NCBI GenBank assembly: GCA_011799875.1
Contig: CM022299.1
Coordinates: 349,228,526-349,292,525 of the forward strand
Direction of reading: 5' to 3'
Origin: Thinopyrum elongatum
Lineage: Eukaryota; Streptophyta; Magnoliopsida; Poales; Poaceae
Length of the DNA: 64,000 nucleotides
Under the pieces are notes generated by a model that had not been told where the DNA came from, did not search any database, and was given only the letters and a program-made list of their open reading frames with translations. Positions 33,934 through 45,417 of this stretch are shown here, piece after piece; the stretch's first letter is position 1, and the number at the start of each line of letters is the position of its first letter. The position numbers were made by a program, and so were the translations under genes.

Positions 33934-34768
33934 CTCTCCCAATGCAAGAAAAATCAATCTAGTTGGCCAAACCAAATCAATAGATCGGAGAGAAATACGA
34001 AGCTATAACAGTCATGCATAAAAGAGTTCAGAGAAGCCTCAAATAATATTCATAGATAATCTGAGCATAAACTCACAATTCATCGGATCCCAAAAAACAC
34101 ATCGCAAAAAGTGATTACATCGAATAGAACTCCAAGAACATCGAGGAGAACATTGTATTGAAGATCAAAGAGAGAGATGAAGCCATCTAGCTACTAACTA
34201 TGGACCTGTAGGTCTGTGGTAAACTACTCACATCATCGGAAGGGCGGCAAGTTTGATGTAGGGCCCCTCCGTGATTGATTCCTCCTCCGACAGAGTGTCA
34301 GAAAAGGCCTCCAGATGGGATCTCGCGAGAACAGAGACTTGCGGTGGCGTAAAAAGTATTTCGTGGACTCCTATGTTGGTTTCCCGATTTTAGAGATTTT
34401 ATATGGGCGGAGTTAGGTCAAACGGAGCTATGTGGGCCCCACGAGCCACCAGAGCGCACCCCCTAGGGCGTGCCCTGGTGCCTCGTGGGCCACTGCTCCA
34501 TCTTCTGGTCCTCTCCCGAAGCTTCTAGGGTCTCTTATGTCTAGAAAAAAATCTCCAAAAAGTTTCATGGCATATGGACTTCGTTTGGTACTGATATTCT
34601 GGAAAACCAAAAACAAGCAAAAAACAACAACTGGCACTGGGCACTAAGTTAATAGGTTAGTCCCAAAAAATGATATATAATTGCTTGTAAATGTATATAA
34701 AACATCCAAGATTGATACTATAATAGCATGGAACAATAAAAAATTATAGATACGTTGAAGACGTATCA
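33934..34768 (-). mobile_element. Element D 3' LTR, proximal half
   Basis: Resumes with CTCTCCCAATGCAAG after element C and continues in step with 62900-63743 of the 5' LTR, ending ...ACGTATCA at 34768. Confidence 0.85.
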
Positions 34769-35937
34769 AGCATCCCCAAGCTTAATTCCTGCTCGTCCTC
34801 GAGTAGGTAAATGATAAAAATAGAATTTTTGATGTGGAATGCTACCTATCATCTTCATCATATAATCTTTTCTTTTGTTACATGGATATTTGGACTTGAG
34901 TGATTCAAAGCAATAGTCTATAATTTGACATGAAGACATAAATACTCAAGCATACCAACAAGCAACCATGCCTTTCAAAATATGAACGCTAAATAAAGTT
35001 ATCCCTAGCCCATTATGCTCAATCATTGAACCATTCATGAAACACCCTCAATATTAGCCACATCCAATGCACAAGCATGATAATAGTGCTCTCCGCTTGG
35101 TGCTTTATAAGAGAAGATGGAGACTCAAAATAAAATAAAAATTGCATAAAAGTAAAATAGATAGGCCCTTCGCAGAGCGAAGCAGAGCTTTGTAGAGGTG
35201 CCAGAGCTCAAAGCTTAAATTAGAGAGTTAAAATTGTTTTGAGAGGCATGCTTTTCCTGTCAACGCTACGACCGAGAATTCCCAACATATTCCATGCTAG
35301 ATACATTATAGGCGGTTCCCAAACAGAAAATAAAATTCATTTCCTTTGCACCATTCTTTCACAAGCCATGGCTAGCCATATCCATGGGTGCCTTCCATAC
35401 CAACACTTTCCAAGGAATTTATTATTATTATCATATTATTTTATTTTCATTTCAGGACTGGGCATCCCTATTACCTGCCACTTTCTCGTGCAATGACAAA
35501 TGAATAAACACTCATCATGAGAATAACCCACCTAGTATGGAAAACACTACCCCCTGCCGCCACATGAGCGGTATGGGCATACAAAACGGGAATTTATTTT
35601 GAATAATTAGAGTTGTCACATGCAAACTTACTTGGAACGGCATGGAAATACCGCATATAGGTAGGTATGGTGGACTCATATGGCACAACTTTGGTTTTAA
35701 GGAATTGGATGCACAAGCAGTATTTTCGCTTAGTAAAAATGAAGGCTAGCAAATAGATTCAAAAGCGACCAACCAAAAAGCAAAAAGGTCATAAACATGC
35801 ATTGAACATAACTAACACTGAATAATGCACCATAAGTAGGATGTAACTTTGTTGCATAACTATTGAATTTACGTGCATGCATAGGGAATCACAAACCTTA
35901 ACACCAATATTAGTACTAAATCACAATTCCTCACTAG
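34769..35937 (-). other. Element D 3' noncoding module and polypurine tract
   Basis: Directly inside the LTR, the minus strand reads CTCGAGGACGAGCAGG then AAGCTTGGGGATGCT, the PPT. Bases 34990-35800 resemble element E at 41840-42620 in the same order (TAGGCCCTT, TGCCAGAGCTC, CCATGCTAGA, ATTATAGGCG). No coding signal. Confidence 0.65.
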
Positions 35938-35942
35938 CATGG

Positions 35943-36440
35943 TGATAACCCACAAGTATAGGGGATCACAACAGTTTTCGAGGGTAGAGTATTCAACCCA
36001 AATTTATTGATTCGACACAAGGGGAGCTAAAGAATATTCACGAGTATTAGCAGTTGAGTTGTCAATTCAACCACACCTGAAAGACTTAATATCTGCAGCA
36101 ATTTTTTTAGTAGCAAAGTAGTATGGAAGTAACGGTAACCGTGGTAACAGTAACAATAGCAAGTTTGTAGTGATTGTAACAACAGCACGGCAAAAGTAAC
36201 TTAGCAACGATCAATATGTGAAAAGCTCGTAGGCATCGGATCAGTGATGGATAATTATGTTGGATGACATTCATCACGCAACAGTTATAACCTAAGGTGA
36301 CACAGAACTAGCTCAAATTCATCAATGTAATGTAGGCATGTATTATGTATATAGTCATACGTGCTTATCGAAAAGAACTTGCATGACATCTTTTGTCCTA
36401 CCCTCCCGTGGCAGCGGGGTCCATAAGGAAACTAAGGGAT
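35943..36440 (-). mobile_element. Element E 3' LTR, distal part
   Basis: Begins TGATAACCCACAAG and matches 48210-48715 closely until the insertion of G at ATTAA (36441-36445). Confidence 0.87.
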
Positions 36441-36445
36441 ATTAA

Positions 36446-39400
36446 TGTGATGCCCCCGGCTCAATCGTGCACTAATCATACACGCAAATGCACACGATCA
36501 AGCCTAAGGACTCACGGGAAGATATCACAATACAACTCTAAAACATAAATAAAGTCATACAAGCTTTATATTACAAGCCAGGGGCCTCGAGGGCTCGAAT
36601 ACATAAGCTTGCGTACAGGCGTCAGCGGAAGCATCAGATATCTGAGTACAGATATAAAAGAAAACACAGAAAGGCCTTTAGAAAGGCGGGGCAAAATAAA
36701 ACACTACGATCGAAAGGCGCAGGCCTCCTGCCTGGGACCCTCCGATCCTACTCCTGGTCGATGGCAAGCTCGAAGTAGTAACCATACTCTGGGTAGTAGT
36801 AGTAGTCGATCGACGGGGCATCTGTCTCAGGGGCTCCGTCATCTTGGTCACGTCAAACTGATATGGGGAGAAAAGGAAAACAAAGTAACCGTGAGTACTC
36901 AAAAGTACTCAGCAAGCAAGGATCTACACTACATATGCAACATTTTCAAAGGGAGGCTGTATATGTGGACTGGGCTGCAGAAATGCCAGAATAGAGGGGA
37001 AAGCCTAGTCCTATCGAAGACTAGCATCTTCAACGGTCTTGCATCAATAGAAGAGAGTAGCACAGTACAATATAATGTAGCACTAATGATATCAACCTCA
37101 CCCAGAGATCCTTTCTCGACTCCCTGCGAGAAAGCAATCCCAGAGCCATACAGTCATCAACCTCGTCCTAGGATCCCTTCTCGACTCCCTGCGAGAAGCA
37201 ATCCCAGAGCCATAGTATCCAAGTATCTAGTTCTAATTGTATCAATCAGGATACAACTCCGAGTGTCCTTTATCGTAGGACCGGCTATCGATAGAAGTTT
37301 ACTTCCCTGCAGGGGTGCACTAACTTACCCAACACGCTCGATTAACTCCGGCCGGACACACTTTCCTGGGTCATGCCCGGCCTCGGCCAAACGATACATC
37401 GCAACCCTACCTACAGCTCAGCAGAGAGGTCCCCGCCGGTCTACATCCTAAGCGCTCAGGGGTCTTGGGCCGTCGCCCTGTGCACTCCGGGTCGTTGCGA
37501 GCAGGGTGGATACCAGCGCCAACGGCACGATCCGACCCGGCCACAATGTTGAACTGGACGTCTGACAGAACTGTCGGCTGATGCTATGATGCAGAACGCC
37601 CATACTATGCCCACGTGATGGTTAGTACTATCAGGCCAGAGGCCTGCTCGGATCAAATATCCAAATCGCTAGTACCTTGGGCTTGCGGTAACGAGCAGAG
37701 ACTCATGAAAGATGTGACCCCGTCGCCCCGTCTCAAGGACTTGCGGCAAGGGCCAAGAATGCCCGGCCACGCCTCGTATTCATCATTCGGGCACCACACC
37801 AGCACCCGTCTTCACAACACTCGCCTCTCAGGCGCACGCGGGTACCCCTCAGGGTCGACCCGCCTATCCAAGTAACAGTGTAAAGTCCAAGTATCCGTGT
37901 GTCCATAACATCAAAGGAATATAAGGTATCACCCTCGTTGGATTCCTACTCGATGTATCCGTCAAGGTGAACTCGGAGGAATCACCCTCAATGGGTTCAC
38001 ACTTGATGTGTTGCACGACAGCGTCGTTACCGGAAGTGGTGAAGGAGGAATCACCCTCGATGACCACGACCAAATAGCTACTCTACAGAGTTAACATCAG
38101 AAGTGCTACACAAGGTATCACCCTCGGCACTCGATAGTAACGCTGCAGTGTCGTTACAACTAAGGGGGTGATGTGCGGTGCCGGGGCCTGGTCTTCAATC
38201 CCGTTGATCGGGTCTTCGGATAATCCAGCGGAGCAGTCGGGATAAGTGGGGTCACTGATAGGTCTCAACCCAGCCTATACTAAGCAGTTTAGGATATGCA
38301 GGTAATTATCAACAGCAGGTTACAATAAACAGGCTATGCATCAGAATAGGTAAAGCAGTAGCAGCAGCAATTCTAATGCAAGCATGAGAAAATAGAATGG
38401 GCGATATCGGGATGATCAAAAGGGGGGGCTTGCCTGGTTGCTCTGCGGCAAAGGCAAGGTCGTCAACGGTGGCGTCGGTCTTCAGGACATCGTCAGCGGT
38501 CTTGGGGTCTAGTGAATAGGAAGAGGGGGAAGAAACAGTAAATACAAGCAGACAGATGCATGACAATACGATACACGGTGCTAGGGGTGACCTATCGTAG
38601 TGCTACACGACATAGGTGAAGGGGGAATAACATCCGGGAAAGTTTTCCCAAAGTTTGCATTTTCGGACAGGCGATCTGGAGGGGGAATGTCCCATGTTTA
38701 GGTAGTTAGATACGTGTGACGGATGAACGGACCGCGAAATCGGATTCGTCTCGAAATTCTGAGCATTTTTCATATATAAATTATTTTCATCGGAGTTACG
38801 GATTAAAAGATATGATTTATCAAAGTTTTAGCAATATTTTGAATTTCTGGATTAATCTATTTCGAAAATTAAACAAGGAAAGGCTAGGTGCACCCGGTCC
38901 AGTGCACCCAGCAGTGAACCAGGGGCTGACAGTGGGTCCCGTTGACTGCTGAGTCAGCAGTCAACGGTTGACTAGTCAGCGGTGAACAGTGCACACGGGC
39001 CCACACGTCAGTTTAGTTAAATATCTAACAGTTTTCATTAGGGTTAATTAATAAGTGTGGGGCCCGGCTGTAAGTGGGGGTTAGGGGTTTGGGTTAGTGG
39101 CTAATCACGGTGGGGGCCACTCGTCAGCATCTCACAGCCGCGTTTTAAACGCGGGCGCGCGACAGGGCATCGCCGGCGACCTCCCGAGCGGCGGCGACGC
39201 ACCGGAGATGGCCGGAATCGCACCACAGGCCACCGTCCGATGCCCCGCAGGCTGGGATCGAATGCGGGCGTCAAGCCGCATCGAATGGGCGCATTAGCAG
39301 GGCGGGGGTGGTCGGAGCTCGCCGGAGGGATGACGAAGAGCGGCGGAGGCGCTCGGGCTCCGACGGACACAATGATGCGCTAGGCGAGCGGACGATCTAA

Positions 39401-40533
39401 AGGCCTCGACGGCAACTGCGGGACCTCTGGAGTGCACTGGGGCCACGCGCTCAAGCAGAGGGGGCCAGGAGTGAGGAGCATGACGGCCAATGCGGCAGCC
39501 GGAGCAACGGAGCAACGGCGGCTTCGTTCGGGCTCGGAAAAAGAGCAGTAGAAGGAGGGAGGAGTAGTGGAGCTCACCTAAGTGGCTCACGGTGGCCGGC
39601 GTTAGTTTAGTAGCGCAGAGGAGAGGCGGATCGCGGTGATGTGGTAGCGATGGCCGGAGAAGGGGATCGGGTCGCCGGCGTTGTTTTGCTGCTCCCCGGC
39701 GTCGATCTGGGGGCGTGCGAGATGAGGACGAGCCCGGCAGTCCTCCTGGACAATGAACGACGGTGCGGGGATGCTGGTGGACGTGTCGGTGACGGTGGTG
39801 CAGCGACGAGCGCGTACGGGAGAGGAGGGGGACGAGGGAGAGAGAGAGAGTGAGCGAGGGGGGAGGCCAGAGGAGGCGCGGGCGACGACTTGTAGGCGCC
39901 CGCGGCGTCTGTAGCGAGCGTTGTCGAGCGACGAGAGAGGGGGGGGCGGGGTGCGGCGTGTGCGTGCGGTCGACAGCGAGCGGGGGCGGTGAACAGAGGA
40001 GGAAGGAGGGGACAGGCGCGGGGAGTGGGCTGGGCCGACACTGTAGACTAGAGCCCAGCCACGGCGGCCCTTTTCCTTTTCTTATTTTTGTTTTCTGTTT
40101 TCTCTTTTCTTTTCTGTTTACAAAAAATGTTAGGACACTTATGGACTTTTGTAAAATATGCAACTTAGCCCAATAATTATAGTGCAAATTTAGCCACTGC
40201 TAGAAATTGGATTGGAGGCAAACGAATTTTATTTGGATTTTAATTAAATGAAAAAGGATTAAATCTTGCTGTTTTGGTACTGTTAGAGCCACATAATTAA
40301 TATTAGTGGAGGTTGGTTATAATTTTAGAATTGTCTCTGGAATATTTGTTATTTAATGAACATTTTAGTTTCTGGGTTTGGACAACTTTTATTTGCACTT
40401 TTAGTTAGAATTTCCATTTGAATTTGAATTTGAAAAGAGATATGATACTAATGATGATTAAGCACTGTTGATCATGATTACATGGCATAATTCAAAAGGG
40501 TGATCACTGTAGCTTAATACATGGGGTGTTACA
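36446..40533 (-). mobile_element. Solo LTR G of the long-LTR Gypsy-like family
   Basis: 4088 bp from TGTGATGCCC to GTTACA, with ATTAA on both sides (36441-36445 and 40534-40538). The uninterrupted site in the E 5' LTR (near 48710) has one ATTAA. Homologous to the LTRs of F and H over its full length; orientation by homology to F. Long frames inside (for example 39294-40187 on minus and 36609-37451 on plus) are not kept in the sister LTRs and are GC-driven. Confidence 0.88.
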
Positions 40534-41438
40534 ATTAAGGCCTCCTTTTAATAGAGAACCGGAACAAAGCATTAGCACTTAGTGAATACATGAACTCCTC
40601 AAACTACTGTAATCACCGGAAAGAATCCCAATTATTGTCACCTTGGGGTATACGGATCATAACTCGTAATAGGTGTCTACAACTTGCAAGATCGGATCAA
40701 GAACACATATATATTCATGAAAACATAATAGGTTCAGATCTGAAATCATGGCACTCGGGACCTAGTGACAAGCATTAAGCATAGCAAAGTCATAGCAACA
40801 TTAATCTCAGAACATAGTGGATACTAGGCATCAAGCCCTAACAAAACTAACTCGATTACATGATAAATCTCATCCAACACATCACCGTCTAGCAAGCCTA
40901 CGAAGGAATTACTCACTCTCGGCGGTGAGCATCATGAAATTGGTGATGAAGGAAGGTTGATGATGATGATGGCGACGGATTCACCTCTCCGGAGCCCCAA
41001 ACGGACTCCAGATCAGCCCTCCCGATGAAGAACAGGAGGCGGCGGCGGCTCCGTATCATAAAACGCGATGAATCCTTCTCTCCGATTTTTTTCTCCGCGA
41101 ATAGGAATATATGGAGTTGGAGTTAGGGTTGCCGGAGATCCAGGGGGGCACAAGCCTGTAGGGCGCGCCCAGGGGGGTAGGTGCGCCCCCAGGGCTTGTG
41201 GCTCCTGGGTGGCCCCCCTCTGGTATCTTTTTCCGCTAGTATTTTTTATTTATTCCACAAGAATTCTTCGTAAATTTTCAGGTCAATCCGAGAACATTGA
41301 TTTCTGCACAAAAATAACACCATGGCCATTCTGCTGAAAATAGTGTCAGTCCGGGTTAGTTCCATTCAAATCATGCAAATTAGAGTCCAAAACAAGGGCA
41401 AAAGAGTTTGGAAAAGTAGATACGATGGAGACATATCA
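40534..41438 (-). mobile_element. Element E 3' LTR, proximal part
   Basis: Continues from GGCCTCCTTTT in step with the E 5' LTR (48713-49607). Ends in ATATCA, the LTR start on the minus strand. Includes a GGCGCGCCC-rich block at 41130-41220. Confidence 0.87.
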
Positions 41439-43611
41439 ACTCCCCCAAGGTTAACCCATTGCTTGTCCTCAAGCAATTCAGTTGACAAACTGAAAGTGAC
41501 AAAGAAAAACTTTTACAAACTCTGTTTGATCTTGTTATTGCAAATATGTCTAACTGATGTTCAGGTTTTCAACAAAGATTATGAACTAATCATATTCACA
41601 ATAACATTTAGGTCTCACATTTACTAAGATCAATGGCATAATCAACTAGCGAGCAATAATAAGATATCTCGGATGACAACACTTTTTCAAAACAATCATG
41701 ATACAATATGATAGAATGGTATCTCGCTAGCCCTTTCTGAGACCGCAAAACATAAATGCAGAGCACCTCTGAAGTTCAAGCACTGACTAGACATTGTAAT
41801 TCATGGCAAAATAAATCCAGCCATACTCAACATCGACTAAAAACAAAGCATATAAATGACAGTAGTGCTCTCTAACTGGTGCTTTTAATAAGAGGATGAT
41901 GACTCAACAATAAAAGTAAATAGATAGGCCCTTTGTAGAGGGAAGCAGGGATTTGCAGAGGTGCCAGAGCTCGAAGCTTTTAAAACAGAGATGAATATAA
42001 TTTTGAGAGGTATGCTTTCATTATCAACATAACAATCAAGAGATCTCACTATCTTCCATGCTAGACACATTATAGGCGATTCCCAAATAGAATGGTAAAG
42101 TTTTTACTCCCCCTCCACCAACAAACACACTCCACGGCTAGCCGAATCCATGGGTGCCGTCCATACCAACAACAATCCGGGGAAGTTTTGTTCCATTATT
42201 ATATTTTGATTTTGATTTTGATCATAGGGCTGGGCATCCCAATTACCAGCCACTTTTTCGTGAATGATAAGTGAATAAACACTCATCGTGAGAATAACCC
42301 ACCTAGCATGGAAGATACTGACAGCCCCCAGTCGCTACATGAGCGATTCGAGCATACAAAACAGATTATTATTTAAAGGTTTAGAGTTTGACACATGCAA
42401 ATTTACTTGGAACGGCAGGTAAATACCACATATTGGTAGGTATGGTGGACTCATATGGAACTACTTTGGGTTTAAGGAAGTGGATGCACAAGCAGTATTC
42501 CCGCTTAGTACAAGTGAAGGCTAGCAAGAGATTGAGGAGCGACCAACTAGAGAGCAACAACGGTCATAAACATGCATTGAGGTTAATCAACATTGAATAC
42601 AAGCATGAGTAGGATATAAATCACCATGAACACAAATATCATGGAGGCTATGTTGGTTTTGATTCAACTACATGCGTGAACATGTGCCAAGTCAAGCCAC
42701 TCGAAACATTCAAAGGAGGATACCATCCTATCATACTACATCATAACCATTTTAAATGCATGTTGGCACACAAGATAAACCATTATACACTCCTAGCTAA
42801 TTAAGCATGGCATGGGTAACTATAATCTCTAATTCTCATTGCAAACATGTTTCATTCATAATGGGCTGAATCAGGAACGATGAGCTAATCATATTTACAA
42901 AAACAAAATAGGTCAAGATCATACCAGCTTTTCTTCATCTCAATCATTTCATCAAATTTTGTCATTATTGCCTTTCACTTCCACGACCGAACGATGTGAA
43001 TAATAACAAGAGTGCATGTGCATTGGACTAAGCTGGAATCTGCAAACAATTTATTCAAAGGAGAAGACGAGGTAATATGTGCTCTTTGTTAGATCAACAA
43101 TATTGCATATGAGAGCCACTCAACATTTTCATCATGGTCTTCTCCTTATGACCCAAAGAAAAGAAAAGAATTTCAAAGAAACACACTGAAATATTTTTAG
43201 AGTTTTTGTTTTTCTGACGAAAGCAAATTAACGAAAAGAAAAGAAAAATGAGAAAAACTATTTACACGGGAAAGCTCCCAACAAGCATAAGAAGAACGAG
43301 AAATCTTTTTGGGTTTTCTTCTAATACTACAACTAATAAAACTGAAAATAAAAGCTAAAAATAAGCGAGAAATATTTTTGGTTTTTTTCAAAGTTTTTCA
43401 AACACACAAGAAGAAAGCAAGAAAAATAAACTAGCATGGATTATATAATGAAAAAGGATGATCACCGACAACTGAAATGAATGTGTGATGCATGAATGTA
43501 ATGTCGGTGAGAAATACGTACTCCCCCAAGCTTAGGATTTTGGCCTAAGTTGGTCTATGGCCACGGCTCGAAGTAGCCCTCTCCTGCATACTGCGGAGGG
43601 TCCTGAGAGTT
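41439..43611 (-). other. Element E 3' noncoding region with PPT
   Basis: On the minus strand the purine tract CTTGGGGGAGT directly precedes the LTR (41439-41450). 41840-42620 is the module shared with D. The rest is A-rich with short frames on both strands; no gene recognised. Confidence 0.6.
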
Positions 43612-44634
43612 TCACTGGTTAGAGAGCTCCTGTGGCTCCCACTGATAAACAGGTTCCTGATACGGATCAGGAACTGGTGCTGGCTCAGGTGCTGGAGGTT
43701 GTGTCAAACTCCAGTATGCGTAGATGTCCTCGGGCATAATAATGTACCTGCCTAAACGAATATCGAACAAAGAAGGTGCAGGAAAAGTAATAATCTCACG
43801 CGTACCCTGGTTGGATACTAAGTTGTAGAGGAGTCTCTTTTGCTTATCTTTGTCAATAAAAGTATGCGCTACCATACTGGCATAGTCTAAATATTTAGTG
43901 GGTAGCAGCGTCTCCTCTGCCTCCTCATGCCTAATAGGAATCTCAAAATGTGCTGCGAGGCGGGTGGCATAGATACCACCAAGAACAGTACCCTTCGAAC
44001 GGTTCATGTTTAACCGTCGAGCAACAATAGCGCCCAAACTAAAAGTCTCTCAGCATATAAAGCATGGCACAAAATGGCAAGGTCAGGGGCACTGAGGCCT
44101 CCACTCTCCCCATGACCAATCAAACATCTCTCGGCAAATAATGATTAATAACGTAAAACGGGAAAAATGTAAACTAGCCACTCTCGCTTCTGACACTCCT
44201 CTCTCTTCCCCCACAGTAGTTTCAGAAATGAAATCCTCCAAGTCTCTAGGACGTGGCTCACTGACGCTACCCTCATAAGGTATTTTGCAAACATTGCAAA
44301 AGTCATATAATGTCATTACCTTAGGCACATCATACAAGTGAAATTCTACCATGGGTGGTTCCTTCCTAGGATAAAAGCGAAAATTTTGCACGAAGGTATT
44401 AGTGAGTAGGAGGTATTGATCACACTTATCTTGGAGGAAGGAGATGATGCCGACATTCTATGCCAAATAATAGAAATCCTCATATATTCCTGCCTCCCTC
44501 AAGAATGTGTCGCTTGGCCACTCACACAGCCGAACCTTCACTGCACGTGGAAGATGGTCTTTGGGCGTCTTCTTCTCCTAATTTTCATTTGCTTTCGAAT
44601 TCCGGCTTGAAGAGCCTCTCAACCACCTCCTCAT
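43612..44634 (-). pseudogene. Athila-type env-like/ORF-1 gene, broken
   Basis: ATG at 44634 opens a frame with MRRWLRGSS, then CEWPSDTFLREAGI, EFHLYDVPKVMTLYDF, PRPRDLEDFI, then LGAIVARRLNMNR and LGRYIIMPEDIYAYW, ending PQELSNQ at 43612. This order resembles the ATHILA ORF-1 family located 3' of pol. In-frame TAG codons at 44580-44578 and 44460-44458 break it, and two compensating frameshifts occur near 44140 and 44050. A Pro-rich tail (PAPEPAPVPDP) closes the protein. No convincing transmembrane segment. Membrane-fusion activity is not shown for this family. Confidence 0.6.
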
Positions 44635-45009
44635 AGCTTTTCTTTCCTCTGAAAATTTCTGAAATTTTTAGTGACTCAAAATAAAAGTGAACAAAACTCA
44701 ACCAAATTGATAACAACTACTCCCACAAGTGCCTAGAAGCTATATCATGCAACAAAACTACTTTGGACCATATAAATTTGACATGCAAGCTCAAGAACAT
44801 GGTCACCACAGCAGCAAAAATTTGAAATATATAAAGCACTAGAACAAAAACTAATTGGACCATTGGAGAAGTCACATACCGATGAACAATCCCCCAAATA
44901 GTTTTGCAAATGGAGCTACGAGCAAGGAGATCAAAAATGGCAGCAAGATGAGCGAGAACACGGGTTTGAGCAATGGTGTGATTTTTTCTGGAGGAAGACG
45001 AAGTGCATG

Positions 45010-45260
45010 GGCGGCTGGAATAAGTGAGGGGCCTACATGGGCCCCACAAGCCTACTAGGCGTGCCCATGGGGTGGGCGTGCCATGTGAGCTTGTGACTCA
45101 GAGGTGCACCCCCCTGGGGTGTGCTCAGTGCCAAAAATTCTTAAATATTGCATTAAAAATCATGTAAAATTTTCAGGGCATTAGGAGAACTTTTATTGTC
45201 TGGTCAATTTGCATGGATAATTCAGAAAACAGTGAAATAATAGCATTTCTACTTTATTAA
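45010..45260 (-). promoter_or_regulatory. LTR-like block upstream of the env-like gene
   Basis: This block parallels the E LTR segment 41130-41310 in the same orientation and order: CACAAGCCT, a GGCG(T/C)GCCCA(T/G)GGGG(T/G) stretch, (AG/GG)CTTGTG, CCCCCCTGG, then AAATTTTCAGG and GAGAAC(T/A)TT. The match is partial and decayed. It may be a duplicated piece of U3 serving the env-like gene 375 bp downstream. TATA box not identified. Confidence 0.5.
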
Positions 45261-45417
45261 TTCTAAATAACAGAAAGTAAAAGGTGGGTACAGAAAGTTG
45301 TGCCTCCTAAATTTGTCCATCACATGCTCATCAAAAGGAATCCATTAATAAGGTTGATCAAGTCTTATTAACAAACATCTTCCAACTGACATGAGACCGG
45401 AGAATTTTTGAGTAACA

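Noticed and set aside
36609..37451. 280-codon plus-strand frame in solo LTR G
   Set aside because: Antisense to the LTR orientation and not maintained in H or F, where only short pieces are open.
39294..40187. 297-codon minus-strand frame rich in Pro, Arg and Ser in solo LTR G
   Set aside because: Lies in the GC-rich part of the LTR; the sister LTRs have stops and shifts at the same place and no domain is visible. GC-rich DNA yields long chance frames.
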